Shown here: one piece after another, positions 24,525 through 33,775 of the stretch
Numbering within the stretch: the stretch's first letter is position 1
Layout of the letters: each line of letters starts with the position of its first letter
Translations under genes and position numbers: made by a program
The notes under the pieces: model-generated
Database searches by the model: none
What the model saw: only the letters and a program-made list of their open reading frames with translations
What the model was told of the DNA's origin: nothing
Origin: CAZEJK01 sp964512045
Lineage (GTDB): Bacteria; Acidobacteriota; Thermoanaerobaculia; Thermoanaerobaculales; Sulfomarinibacteraceae
Assembly (NCBI GenBank): GCA_964512045.1
Contig: CAZEJK010000025.1
Span: 1 to 38,434, forward strand
Direction: 5' to 3'
Length of the DNA stretch: 38,434 nt

Positions 24525-25330
24525 TTACACATCACCACTGACGCCTCCTCCCGAGAGGCCAGCTCCAGCAATCACGCCGGCGATATCACCGGTACCGCTC
24601 GCCACCGCGCAGCCGTAGCCCGGGTCGTAGATGGTGGCGGTCACGCAGGCGACATCTGCCGAGTCGACATCGCCGTCGCCGTTGACGTCACCTGCGGCTG
24701 CGCGAACCTCATCGGCGCCGACGCTGTCGGCGGTCGTGGCTCCGGGCGTGGAGGTCAGCGGAGGCTCAGGGATCTCCCGAGTCGCAGGCGGCTGAGCGTG
24801 GAGCACCCTCGGCGACTGCTCGACGGCCGCCGCCAGCTCGTGGCCAAGCACGAGCACCCGGCCGTTGCCGTGGACCTCGACACTGATCCGTGACGGTCGC
24901 CCGTGCCAGCTCGCCAGGTCGCGCAGCGGAACGGCGCGCAGCTCGCTGCCGGCGAGCTCGGCGGTGCGCGTCGTGAGCGCAACGCCGTGAGCGTCCTGAG
25001 CCGTCAGCTCGATGTCGGCAGGCTCACCGTCCAGCTCGAGGAGGAGCACGGCGTCCCAGATGTCGTCCGCTGCAGGTTCGCCGGAGACGATCAGCTCTCG
25101 AGGGGTGTCCTGGCTCGCCGCGAGCTCCGCTGGCCATGGAACCACCGCAACGCGATCGTGGGTAGCCGAGGTGGGCTCCGCGACCCGCTGCCACCCCGTG
25201 ACGATCAGTCGACCGTCGACGGTCACGCGCAGGATTCCGTCTGATTTGGCGCCCCCGAGCACGCGTTCGCAGACCGCCTCGCTCTGCCAGGTCTTTCCCG
25301 GAGCCACCGCAATCTCATAGCGTGCCACTT
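24525..25330 (-). pseudogene. Fragment of a secreted dockerin-like/tail-domain protein
   Basis: The minus-strand frame from about 25330 to 24525 has a consistent protein signal: RLIVTGWQRVAEPTSATHDR, a beta-rich region, then AAGDVNGDGDVDSADVACVT (a dockerin-like Ca loop) and GTGDIAGVIAGAGLSGGG. In larger proteins the last motif leads into long repeat or tail-fibre domains, but here the frame ends at once (SGDV-stop). No signal peptide or start lies upstream; the open frame runs on to 25757 only as the antisense of another relic. Both ends seem lost. Confidence 0.5.
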
Positions 25331-25404
25331 CACGGTTGCCAGCGCCTTGAGCTTCGCGTACAGCGAGGTCTCTTCTGGAGGCCATTTTCGAGGTCTGGCC
25401 GCAC

Positions 25405-25743
25405 TTGGCTCCCCCGTACTTCGTCCGCTGCAGGGGGCAGACGACGGTCGCCCGCTGGCGTCTGAGCCACGGAGAGGACCCCACCGAGGCGCTCGCGGAC
25501 GGTTGGAGGTTTGCCGAGACCGGTCTCGAGATCGGCTCCGATCCAACTGGCCTGGTGCTCTCGTCCTGGATCCATCTCGTTGACGCGCGGTGGCGGATCG
25601 AGACCGCGCGTCCGCCGGAGACCGCACTGGGCCAGACCCGCCAGCTGATCGGGCAGGTGCTCACTCGGAGCCCGGAGACGGTTGCGGCCCGAGAGGCGGC
25701 AGACGAGCTGGGACGGCTCGAGTCGGTGTCGCGAGGGAGCTGA
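25405..25743 (+). pseudogene. C-terminal fragment of a TPR-type protein, probably of a kinase-TPR gene
   Basis: The frame reads DPTEALADGWRFAETGLEI, SSWIHLVDARWRIETARPP, and GQVLTRSPETVAAREAADEL, ending RLESVSRGS. The helical TPR-like pattern resembles the last repeats of large Ser/Thr kinase-TPR proteins. There is no start or ribosome site and the 5' end meets the relic on the other strand near 25385. The kinase assignment is a guess from the repeat style. Confidence 0.4.
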
Positions 25744-25806
25744 GCATCGTTCCGCATCCGCCTGCCAGTTGATTCTCGAACGTCCTTCGGCTAGGTTGCC
25801 AGAGAC

Positions 25807-26388
25807 ATGAAAGCTGAGAACCCGTTCGTTTCTGGCGACACGTCCTCAACGCTCGCCGATGGTCGTCCCCGTCAGCTGGACCCGCGTTCGATCACTGCGG
25901 AGCGTGTCGGAGGTTGGATCTTCGGCGGCGTTATGGCGGTGCCGGTGGCCGCGGCGCCTCCGCTGGTCATTCTGATCGTCGACCTGCCCCTGTGGCTGAA
26001 TGTTGCGCTGGTCGTGGCGGCGCTGGGCATCCTCGCCGGTCTGGCATGGCTCGCCCACTTCTGGCCCGCGGTTGCGTACAGGCACCGCTCGTGGCGTCTC
26101 GACGACGAGGTGATCGAGATCCGACGCGGTGTTCTCTGGCGCCGGGTGATCTCGGTGCCACGCTCACGGGTCCAGCACACGGACGTGGGCCAAGGACCTG
26201 TCGAGCGCTCCCTCGGTCTGTCGCACCTGATCATCCATACGGCCGGCACAACCGGAGCGTCGGTCGGCCTGGCCGGGTTGGATCGCGCGACCGCGTTGAG
26301 GATCCGCGATCATCTGGTGGATGTGGACGATGATGCCCAAGCAGCCGGGGAAAGATGGGATGCCGGAGAGACCGACAATGCCGAGTGA
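25807..26388 (+). CDS. bPH2-domain membrane protein (YdbS-like)
   Basis: A 193-residue protein with two transmembrane helices (about 38-60 and 62-85) followed by a bacterial PH domain of the bPH2 type, with RSWRLDDEVIEIRRGVLWRR, PRSRVQHTDVGQGPVER and the GLSHLIIHTAGT strand. The start is ATG 25807. The downstream gene overlaps its end. In Bacillus the YdbS/YdbT pair contributes to resistance against antimicrobial peptides; the same two-gene order here suggests an envelope-protective function (inference from family). Confidence 0.85.
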   Translation: MKAENPFVSGDTSSTLADGRPRQLDPRSITAERVGGWIFGGVMAVPVAAAPPLVILIVDLPLWLNVALVVAALGILAGLAWLAHFWPAVAYRHRSWRLDDEVIEIRRGVLWRRVISVPRSRVQHTDVGQGPVERSLGLSHLIIHTAGTTGASVGLAGLDRATALRIRDHLVDVDDDAQAAGERWDAGETDNAE

Positions 26389-27865
26389 CGGCGGCGACGG
26401 CTTCCAACATCTCCATCCGGCGTCGTTGCTGTTCATCCTGGGTGAGGTGGTCCGACCGTTCGTGCTGCCGCTGCTGGTTGTGATGGTTCTCGGTGGCGGC
26501 CGGGGTTTCGAGACGTGGTTCGTGGTGCTGGCGGTTCCGGCAACAGCGGCTGCCCTGGCCCGGTATGCCACGTACCGCTACCGACTGGCCGAGGATGAGC
26601 TGATCATCCGCCACGGCATTGTGCAGCGCAACGAACGCCACGTGCCGTTCGAGCGGATCCAGAACATCGACATGTCGCGCTCGGTGCTCCACCGGGCGTT
26701 GGGCGTCGCGAGTGTGACGATCCAGACGGCCTCCGGGAGCGACCCCGAGGCCGTGATGCGCGTACTCTCCCTCGAAGGGGTCGAGGCGATGCGCTCGCAC
26801 GTCTTCGGACGCCGGCAGCAGGCTGCCGAGCGGCTCGCGGAGCTCAACGAAGAGAAGAGTGATTTCGAGATGCGGCCGAGGTCGCGGACGCTGGTCCGGA
26901 CGCCCGTCGACGATCTGGTCCGGTATGGCGTCATCTCGAACAAGGGGATGATCGTTCTGGCGGCGGCGATCGGCCTTCTCTGGCAGCTGAACATCGATCC
27001 GATCGAGTGGGTGACCGACCGGATTCCCGGGTTGGAGACCGTCGAGCTGCCCCATCTGGTGGCGATCGGGGTCCTTCTGTTCGTGCTCGCCGTGATCGGC
27101 TTGCGGCTCTTGTCCGTGCTGTGGGCGGTGGTCTCGTTCTACGGCTTCACCTTGCGGCGAGCGGACGAGGAGCTTGGGGCGGAGTTCGGGCTGCTGACGC
27201 AGCGGACGATGACGATCCCGATCCATCGCATCCAGCTGGTGACGGTCGAGGAGAACCTTCTCCACCGGGCGCTGCGCCGGGTGTCGGTGCGCGCCCGAAC
27301 GGCGGGCTCTGCGAGCGGCGAGAACGCTGCCGAGCGGCACGACTGGCTCGCGCCGGTGTTGCCGCGGCGTCATTTGGAAGCGCTGCTCGCCGATGTCGAT
27401 GCCGAGCTTTCGCCTGCCGATGTCGAGTGGCGGCCGCTGCCGCGCCGAGCGGTCTGGAGGGCGGTGCGCAGAGCCGGTCTTCCGGTGCTCGTGGTCGGCG
27501 TGCCTCCGGCGTTCTTTCATCCGTGGCTGTGGGTGGTCACGCCGGTCGTGGCGGGCCTCTTCGCTGTCCTGGGAGCGCTCGCGGTCCGTCATACCTTCTG
27601 GGGCCGGACCGAGCACGGCGTCTGGCTCCGGCGAGGGTGGCTGACTCGGACCACGCGCGCCGTTCGGTATGCCACGATCCAGACGGTTGCGCTGGCCGAG
27701 AACCCGTTCGACCGTCGGGCGCGGATGGCGGATGTCGAGGTGGACACCGCCAACTCTGGCGCTGGCACGCCTGCGATCCGGATTCCGTACCTCGAGGCCG
27801 ACGAGGCCCGTCAGTTGGCCGAGGATCTGGCGGAGCGGGCGGCGCAGACTCCGTTCCGCTGGTGA
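26360..27865 (+). CDS. Multi-domain bPH2 membrane protein (YdbT-like)
   Basis: A protein of about 501 residues with a repeated design of paired transmembrane helices followed by a bPH2 domain. Examples are YRLAEDELIIRHGIVQRNER with VPFERIQNIDMSRSVLHRAL, then a second set around SFYGFTLRRADEELGAEFGL and IPIHRIQLVTVEENLLHRAL, and a third at GVWLRRGWLTRTTRAVRYAT. This matches YdbT. The start is uncertain: ATG 26360 (after GGGGAAAG) or ATG 26378 (after GGAG), both overlapping the ydbS-like gene, which suggests translational coupling. Earlier in-frame ATGs at 26321-26333 lack a ribosome site. Confidence 0.87.
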   Translation: MPERPTMPSDGGDGFQHLHPASLLFILGEVVRPFVLPLLVVMVLGGGRGFETWFVVLAVPATAAALARYATYRYRLAEDELIIRHGIVQRNERHVPFERIQNIDMSRSVLHRALGVASVTIQTASGSDPEAVMRVLSLEGVEAMRSHVFGRRQQAAERLAELNEEKSDFEMRPRSRTLVRTPVDDLVRYGVISNKGMIVLAAAIGLLWQLNIDPIEWVTDRIPGLETVELPHLVAIGVLLFVLAVIGLRLLSVLWAVVSFYGFTLRRADEELGAEFGLLTQRTMTIPIHRIQLVTVEENLLHRALRRVSVRARTAGSASGENAAERHDWLAPVLPRRHLEALLADVDAELSPADVEWRPLPRRAVWRAVRRAGLPVLVVGVPPAFFHPWLWVVTPVVAGLFAVLGALAVRHTFWGRTEHGVWLRRGWLTRTTRAVRYATIQTVALAENPFDRRARMADVEVDTANSGAGTPAIRIPYLEADEARQLAEDLAERAAQTPFRW

Positions 27866-27980
27866 GATCCGACGCGGTTGGCGACCACGTGAAGGTTGCA
27901 CTGCTCCTCGTGCGGTGTACTGGCGCGAGGCGCGCTGTCAGCCGAGCACGAGAGGCTACGCCGTGCGCACGTGTGACCTG

Positions 27981-28361
27981 TCAGTCGAGAGCGAGGTTGT
28001 AGCGGAGTGCCGCATCAACCCTGCTCATCGCAGTTCCGTTGAGAGAGGCAACGGGTTTGACCGTCGATTCGCCCTGAGCGGGTCGCAAACGCGAGTGGGT
28101 GCCAGACTGCTGGATTGTCGCGAGCTGCGAGCAGTTGACAACGGACGGCTCCGGCAGCCCGGTGTCTTCTGGCGTGAGAACCACGACGAACGGGTAGGGG
28201 CGTGGCGGCATCCTCCGGGTCACGGCGGCAACTACGGTGGTGGGACTGTGCCGGTTTCCAAGGTCGTTCTGAACCACGAGCGCCGGACGAAGCCCGCTCT
28301 GCTCGCTCCCTTTGACCGGGTCAAAGTCGACCCAGTAGATCTCACCACGTCGAACCGTCAT
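27981..28361 (-). CDS. MazF/PemK-family mRNA interferase toxin
   Basis: A 126-residue toxin with textbook MazF blocks: VRRGEIYWVDFDPVKGSEQS, LRPALVVQNDLGNRHSPTTV, TPEDTGLPEPSVVNCSQLAT, and a C-terminal MSRVDAALRYNLAL. The VNCSQLATI segment is the place of the catalytic DQxxT region. The ATG at 28361 lies within the antitoxin gene (20-base overlap). Confidence 0.93.
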   Translation of the reverse strand: MTVRRGEIYWVDFDPVKGSEQSGLRPALVVQNDLGNRHSPTTVVAAVTRRMPPRPYPFVVVLTPEDTGLPEPSVVNCSQLATIQQSGTHSRLRPAQGESTVKPVASLNGTAMSRVDAALRYNLALD

Positions 28362-28599
28362 CGCCGATCGCCTCCGCCACCGCGCGGCAGCTCGACTCTG
28401 CAAACTGCTCGGCCTCCAGAGCGTAGAACTGATAGCCCTCACGTGCCAGGCGATCCCGCTCCTTCTCGCGCATCTCCTCGAGCAGGGCGGTGATCACAGC
28501 GCTTCGGGTCGAGGCGTGCTGGCGTGCCTTCTCATCCGCGAAGGACACCAGGTCTTCTGGCAGGGTGACCGTGACCTTCCGAGATGCTGAGCCAGACAT
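28342..28599 (-). CDS. Ribbon-helix-helix antitoxin
   Basis: An 85-residue protein: RKVTVTLPEDLVSFADEKAR is the RHH strand and first helix, STRSAVITALLEEM the second helix. The C-terminal half (YALEAEQFAESS) is the toxin-binding region. ATG 28599 follows GGAGG at seven bases. It should bind the palindrome at 28643-28663 to repress the operon. Confidence 0.9.
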   Translation of the reverse strand: MSGSASRKVTVTLPEDLVSFADEKARQHASTRSAVITALLEEMREKERDRLAREGYQFYALEAEQFAESSCRAVAEAIGDDGSTW

Positions 28600-28642
28600 C
28601 CATTACCTCCATCCACCTTGCCGTCCGTAGCAGCCGTCTTGA

Positions 28643-28663
28643 GCATACCACGAGCTGGTATGC
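28643..28663 (-). promoter_or_regulatory. Operator palindrome of the RHH/MazF operon
   Basis: GCATACCA, five bases, TGGTATGC: a perfect 8-bp inverted repeat about 45 bases upstream of the antitoxin start. On the minus strand TATGCT within the right arm could serve as the -10, so binding would block the promoter. Confidence 0.55.
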
Positions 28664-28698
28664 TGGCCACTGGCGGATACGGGACATCAGCGCGGGGA

Positions 28699-31257
28699 TC
28701 ACTCGATTCGGACCGCTTCCGTGTTGGCCAGCCACAGTGCGTTGAACAGGAGCCGGAACGTTCGCACCGTCTGACCTCGGTGCTGCGGGCGGAAGCCGAA
28801 CAGGACGACGCGGCCCTCTCCCACCTTCAGCTCCACCAGCGCTGCGCGACGTTCCAGGTGCTCTGCGCCCCTCAGATAGCCCGAGACCAAGATGTCGCGA
28901 CGGTCTTCGGGGTAACGGGCGACGACGCGTCGATCGAACCGCGGGTCCGGAAGGTGGGTTCGGAACACCGCGGAGGAGCGCCAGTAGACGGCCTCCGTCG
29001 GGTTGGCACCCGCGGCGAGCGGATGATCGTCGTCGAGATCGACCCGTAGCAGACTTCCAGGGCACGAGAGCTCACCGTTGTCGAGGCTTTGCAGGACGTT
29101 GACCACTGGAAGCTCGAGAAGCTCGATCAGGTAGTCGGCCGACTGTCCCATGGCAACTGCGGTTCCGCCGGCGCGGACCCAGCTGGCGATCGACTCGCCT
29201 CCGGTGCTGCCGATGCCTCCCTGGTAGTCCGGTGGCAGTGGTCCCCGGCTGTACCGTCGACGCTCGTCAGGAAGCTCTCCGGTGCGGAGGATCGCCGGGT
29301 CCACCGAGGGCAGGAGGAGCACATCGACGTGGTCGCCCCAGCCTTCGGATGAGAGGTCTGCGTTGCGCAGCCTCGTGACCTCGAACCGGTTCTGCTCGAG
29401 CACCCAACGGGTCCATCCCTCGTCCATGCTCGCGATCCACGGTGCGTACAGACCGACCTGCACCGGACGGAGGCGGAGCGCCTGGGTGCTGCTGGGCCGT
29501 TGCGAGGCTGGGACCACAGGGCAGTGGAGCTCGTCGGCAGCCCGACGGAGGTCGTGAGCGCTCACGGCCTCTGGCGAGAGCCAGAGGTCGCCGTTGGGAA
29601 GCCAGTAGAGATCGTGTCCCTCGGCCAGGAGCCTGTTGCCGAGAGCGGTGGCGGTGGCCACCGAGCGCGAGATCAACCATCCTCCGGTGCCGGAGCCGGT
29701 GGGAGGGCTCTTGGGAAACTCGGCGGTGTGCACCGGCCGTGAGCCGGCCTCGACGGAGACGTGCTCGGCGACTCGGACTCCCATCAAGAGCGGCAACGAC
29801 CATGTTGTGGCGTCGTACGGCGGCACGATCGGGCCGTCCGGAGTCACCAGAACCTCGGGGTAGCGCTGCGGTCTGAGCATCGTCTCCGCGAACGCGCCGT
29901 ACGGCTGGGCTGTGGAGACAAGGTACGAGCCGGCGTCGTAGCGGTGGGAGCCGGCTGTGACGGGCCCCATCGCGCGCTCGACCCGGACCCCGTGCTCGAG
30001 CAGCAGCTCGACGAGCTGGACGGCGGCCACGGGATCGTGCTGCGTGGTGGGAATCACCCAGGTCGCTTCGTCGGTGGCGGCGGCCTCCAGTCCCATCTCG
30101 ACGAAGTTGCGCAGGATCCCTTTGCGATGGCTGGCGCCGGCCTCAATCAGCGCCTTGGTGGCGATGTCCATGTACGCGACGATGTCGGCCAACCGCCACC
30201 AGCCGCCGTTCCACGGAGACGGGAAGTTCGCCCTCCGCTGATACTTCGGAAACCCTTTGCCGCCGCCCCTCAGCTCGCCAGGGTCGATGAAGATCGGTGT
30301 GGCGACGCGCGCGCTCGCCACCTCGGTGAGCAGGCCTGTGACGTTCTTCCACCACGCCGTGTTGCGTGTGCCGCCGGGCCAGTAGCTGTCGAAGATCATG
30401 TTCGAGCCGACGCCATGCTTGTCAGCTTCTTCGAGGCGGAGCGCCATGTGGGTGCCGAGCAGGTCGGCCTGGCGGAAGATCAGGGAGTGTACCTCCGGAG
30501 CGAGGGGGTCGGTCTGCGGCGGCACGAACATCCGTGGACCGGTGGATCCCATCTGGTGCTCGTCGAGGAACACCTGCGGAAACCAGCGGTGGTACAGCAC
30601 GCGGTTGACGGCGCGGGTCTCGTCCTGGGTGAGCATGTAGAAGTCGCGGTTGGTGTCGTGGCCCACGTACTCGTGGTAGAGCCACGGCATCGGGCCACCC
30701 TCGTACTTCGTGCCGAGCCACTTGTTGTACCAGTCCACCACCATCACCTGACCGTCCGGGTTGATGGAGGGCATGAGCAGCACGATCGTCTCGTCCAGCC
30801 AGCGTTGGACCTCCGGCGCGTTCGATGTGGCCAGCTCGTACACGAGCCCGGGCGCCATCTGTGTCGAGCCCACCTCGGTGGAGTGGATGGTGCAGGTAAT
30901 CAGGATGATCAGCCGTCCCTCCTCGATCAGACGGTCACGATCCGAGGGCGACAGCCGATCGGGGTTGGCGAGCTTGCGAGCGACGGAACGGTAGTGCTCG
31001 AGGCGCTTCTGGTTGGCGGCGGAGGTCAGGATGACCACCGGGATGTCCCGGCCGTGTGTGGACGTACCGGCGCTCTCGATGGACACCCGTTCGGAGCTCT
31101 CCGCTGCTACCTGCATGTAGGCGACGACCCGCTCCCAGGGGACGAGGTAGCGATCCTCGCCCGGGACCCGTCCGAGGAACTCCTCAGGAGACGGCAGCTC
31201 GGCCGCCGCTACTCCGGCGACCAGCAGTGCCAGACCTGCGATGACAGCTCGGCGCAT
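28699..31257 (-). CDS. Secreted M14-family zinc carboxypeptidase
   Basis: An 852-residue exported peptidase. The ATG at 31257 follows GGGAGG and starts a short signal peptide (RRAVIAGLALLVAGVAAAE). The catalytic domain has the zinc motif HSTE (His125, Glu128) in CTIHSTEVGSTQM, the substrate-binding SINPDG, DTNRDF, and a candidate third zinc ligand in FLDEHQMGS. The long C-terminal part includes a glutamine-amidotransferase-like fold (SWVRAGGTAVAMGQSADYL, GEGRVVLFGFRPQHRGQT) common in large M14 proteins of Acidobacteriota. It probably trims peptides in the periplasm or outside. It is divergent from the phosphofructokinase gene with 105 bases between. A GCGGCTC/GAGCCGC hairpin (31269-31287) lies in its leader. 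Confidence 0.9.
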   Translation of the reverse strand: MRRAVIAGLALLVAGVAAAELPSPEEFLGRVPGEDRYLVPWERVVAYMQVAAESSERVSIESAGTSTHGRDIPVVILTSAANQKRLEHYRSVARKLANPDRLSPSDRDRLIEEGRLIILITCTIHSTEVGSTQMAPGLVYELATSNAPEVQRWLDETIVLLMPSINPDGQVMVVDWYNKWLGTKYEGGPMPWLYHEYVGHDTNRDFYMLTQDETRAVNRVLYHRWFPQVFLDEHQMGSTGPRMFVPPQTDPLAPEVHSLIFRQADLLGTHMALRLEEADKHGVGSNMIFDSYWPGGTRNTAWWKNVTGLLTEVASARVATPIFIDPGELRGGGKGFPKYQRRANFPSPWNGGWWRLADIVAYMDIATKALIEAGASHRKGILRNFVEMGLEAAATDEATWVIPTTQHDPVAAVQLVELLLEHGVRVERAMGPVTAGSHRYDAGSYLVSTAQPYGAFAETMLRPQRYPEVLVTPDGPIVPPYDATTWSLPLLMGVRVAEHVSVEAGSRPVHTAEFPKSPPTGSGTGGWLISRSVATATALGNRLLAEGHDLYWLPNGDLWLSPEAVSAHDLRRAADELHCPVVPASQRPSSTQALRLRPVQVGLYAPWIASMDEGWTRWVLEQNRFEVTRLRNADLSSEGWGDHVDVLLLPSVDPAILRTGELPDERRRYSRGPLPPDYQGGIGSTGGESIASWVRAGGTAVAMGQSADYLIELLELPVVNVLQSLDNGELSCPGSLLRVDLDDDHPLAAGANPTEAVYWRSSAVFRTHLPDPRFDRRVVARYPEDRRDILVSGYLRGAEHLERRAALVELKVGEGRVVLFGFRPQHRGQTVRTFRLLFNALWLANTEAVRIE

Positions 31258-31362
31258 TCGACCTCCCTGCGGCTCGAGCAGAGCCGCGGAGCCAGTGTAC
31301 TCGGGCGAATCGTCGGACGGTGTGCTAGCTTGAGGGGAATGAGCTGAGGAGGAGGAAGCAGC

Positions 31363-32781
31363 ATGTTGAATCCGAACGTGAAGAAGCTGGCGATCCTTGC
31401 CGGTGGGGGGCCGGCGCCAGGGATCAACAGCGTGATCGGCGCCGCGGCGATCCGGGCAGCGCTCGGTGGGTCCGAGGTGATCGGTATCCAGGACGGCTTC
31501 AGGTGGATCATGCAGGGGAACATCGATCACATCCAACCGCTCACCATTCGCAACGTCAGCCGGATCCACTTCCGCGGGGGCTCGTTTATCGGCATCAGCC
31601 GCGAGAACCCGACGCGCCAGGAGAGGTATCTGGAGAACAGCGTGACCTCACTGCTGCGGTTGAACGTCGATCGTCTGATCACGATCGGTGGCGACGACAC
31701 GGCGTTCTCGGCGTACCGGCTGAGCGAGCGCAGCATGGGTCGTATCCGCGTGGTGCACGTTCCGAAGACCATTGACAACGATCTGGATCTGCCGATGGGC
31801 GGGAACACGTTCGGCTTCAACACGGCTCGCCACAACGGCGTCGGTATCGTCCGCGACTTGATGGTGGACGCGAAGACGACCTCGCGCTGGTACCTGGTGG
31901 TCACGATGGGTCGGAAGGTCGGCCACCTGGCACTCGGCATCGGCAAGGCGGCTGGCGCGGCATTGACGCTGATTCCCGAGGAGTTCAAGGGCACCGTGCG
32001 CCTGCAGGAGGTGGTGGACACGATTCTCGGAGGGATGATCAAGCGGATGAGCATGGGGATCCCCCACGGCGTGGCGGTGGTCGCCGAGGGTCTGATCGAG
32101 GCGATCGAGCCGTCGGACCTGGAGGCGCTGCACACCGCAGAGCGTGATGCGCACGGCCATGTCCGCTTCGATGAGGTCAACCTCGGAGACATCCTCAAGG
32201 CGAAGGTGCTCGAAGGGATGCGCAAGTACGGTCTCAGCACCTCGCTGGTCGCCAAGAACATCGGTTACGAGCTGCGCTGCTCCGATCCGGAGCCGTTGGA
32301 CATGGAGTACACCCGCGACCTCGGCTTCTACGCCGCGCAGTACCTGGAGGAGGGCGGCAGCGGTGTGCTCATTACTGTCGCGGGCGACCGCTTCCAGGCG
32401 GTGCCCCTCACCGACATGATGGATGCGAAGACCGGCAAGATGCGGGTTCGGATGGTCGACATCAACTCGGAGGGGTACAGGGTGGCACGTCAGTACATGC
32501 TCCGCCTCGAGCGTGGCGACTTCGAGGACCTGCATCAGGTCGCCAAGCTGGCGGCGACCGCGGGTGTTTCGATCGAGGAGTTCCGGGAGACGTTCCAGTA
32601 CCTGGTCGAAAAGGAGCCGGAGGCGATCCGGTTGATACCACCGGTACCGGTTTCCGCTCCGATGCAGGAGTCTCCGCGCGAAGAGCTTCTGACGGAGACT
32701 GTGTCGGCCGACGACGACGCGAGCGAGCCCGATCCGCCGAAGACGAAGCCTCGCCGGGGCAAGAAGTCGTCGGCAGCGTAG
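31363..32781 (+). CDS. Pyrophosphate-type 6-phosphofructokinase
   Basis: A 472-residue glycolytic enzyme acting on fructose 6-phosphate. The nucleotide/PPi loop is GGGPAPGINSVI (14-25). The specificity motif is GGDD (109-112), with Asp in place of the Gly of ATP enzymes, and PKTIDND (134-140) has Lys135 instead of Gly. Both changes define PPi-dependent PFKs (EC 2.7.1.90), whose reaction is reversible. The last 60 residues form an acidic then Lys/Arg-rich tail (TKPRRGKKSSAA) not needed for catalysis. ATG 31363 follows GGAGGAGG. Assay would be needed to exclude ATP use, because some proteins of this clade deviate. Confidence 0.9.
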   Translation: MLNPNVKKLAILAGGGPAPGINSVIGAAAIRAALGGSEVIGIQDGFRWIMQGNIDHIQPLTIRNVSRIHFRGGSFIGISRENPTRQERYLENSVTSLLRLNVDRLITIGGDDTAFSAYRLSERSMGRIRVVHVPKTIDNDLDLPMGGNTFGFNTARHNGVGIVRDLMVDAKTTSRWYLVVTMGRKVGHLALGIGKAAGAALTLIPEEFKGTVRLQEVVDTILGGMIKRMSMGIPHGVAVVAEGLIEAIEPSDLEALHTAERDAHGHVRFDEVNLGDILKAKVLEGMRKYGLSTSLVAKNIGYELRCSDPEPLDMEYTRDLGFYAAQYLEEGGSGVLITVAGDRFQAVPLTDMMDAKTGKMRVRMVDINSEGYRVARQYMLRLERGDFEDLHQVAKLAATAGVSIEEFRETFQYLVEKEPEAIRLIPPVPVSAPMQESPREELLTETVSADDDASEPDPPKTKPRRGKKSSAA

Positions 32782-32809
32782 CGTGCGAGGTGCCCAGGAG
32801 GTGCGACCG

Positions 32810-33775
32810 GTGAAGCTGTGGGCCTGCTGTGTGACTGTGGTCGTGGTCGCTGCAGTCGTGTGGCCAGCTGGATCTCGTGCACAGCCGCCGGTCGAGGAGC
32901 GACGCATGGCCATCACCGTCGACGATCTCCCGGTGGCGCAGCCGAGCTGGCACACAGATGAGCAGATGGATCGGATCACCGCGGACCTGCTGAAGACCCT
33001 CGGCCGGCACGCCGTGCCTGCTGTAGGGTTCGTCAACGAAGGCAAGCTCGAGGTCGACGGCGAGCTCGACGAGCTTCGGGTGTCGATTCTACAACGGTGG
33101 CTGGACGCAGGACTGGAGCTCGGCAACCACGGCTATGCGCACCTCGACCTGCACCGTGTGCCCGCCGACCAGTGGATGGAGGATGTGGTTCGCGGCGAGC
33201 AGGTGACGCGGCCGCTGGTGGAGGCAGCCGGACTGAAGCTTCGCTACTTCCGACACCCGTACCTGCATGTCGGTATGAGCGCCGAGGTCCAGAAGGCGAC
33301 GCACGAGCTCCTGAGGTCCCGTGGCTACACCGTAGCGCCAGTGACCATCGACAACGGCGAGTGGCTGTACGGTCGCGCGTACGCCCACGCGTTCAACACG
33401 GACGACGAGGCGCTCCAGGAGCGGATCGGCCGCGACTACCTGCGCTACATGCTCGAGGTGGTGGAGTTCTACGAGGGCCAGAGCGATGCGATCGTCGGCC
33501 GGCCGATTCCGCACGTCCTGCTGATCCACGCCTACGCGCTCAACGCCGACTGGCTGGACGAGCTGCTCGATGCCCTGGGAGCGCGGGGCTACAGCTGGAT
33601 CACGCTCTCCGAGGCGCTGCGAGACCCGGCCTACGACCGGCCGATCCATGGCTGGACCGGCCGCGGCGGCATCACCTGGCTCCATCGCTGGGCGATCACC
33701 GAGGGCGTCGACCGGTCGATCTTCGCAGGCGAGCCTGAGCCGTCCGACTGGGTGCAGTCGATTCGGCCGTCGTGA
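32810..33775 (+). CDS. Exported polysaccharide deacetylase-like protein (NodB fold)
   Basis: A 321-residue protein. GTG 32810 is preferred because GGAGG precedes it and it opens a clean signal peptide (KLWACCVTVVVVAAVVWPAG). NodB motifs are present: ITVDDLP with Asp38-39 and NHGYAHLDL with zinc ligands His107 and His111, followed by RYFRHPYLHVG (third motif with Arg). It ends VQSIRPS, where a TGA overlaps the GTG of an OmpA fragment. It should remove N- or O-acetyl groups from a cell-wall or extracellular glycan. The gene starts 28 bases after the phosphofructokinase stop and may be co-transcribed. Confidence 0.87.
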   Translation: MKLWACCVTVVVVAAVVWPAGSRAQPPVEERRMAITVDDLPVAQPSWHTDEQMDRITADLLKTLGRHAVPAVGFVNEGKLEVDGELDELRVSILQRWLDAGLELGNHGYAHLDLHRVPADQWMEDVVRGEQVTRPLVEAAGLKLRYFRHPYLHVGMSAEVQKATHELLRSRGYTVAPVTIDNGEWLYGRAYAHAFNTDDEALQERIGRDYLRYMLEVVEFYEGQSDAIVGRPIPHVLLIHAYALNADWLDELLDALGARGYSWITLSEALRDPAYDRPIHGWTGRGGITWLHRWAITEGVDRSIFAGEPEPSDWVQSIRPS

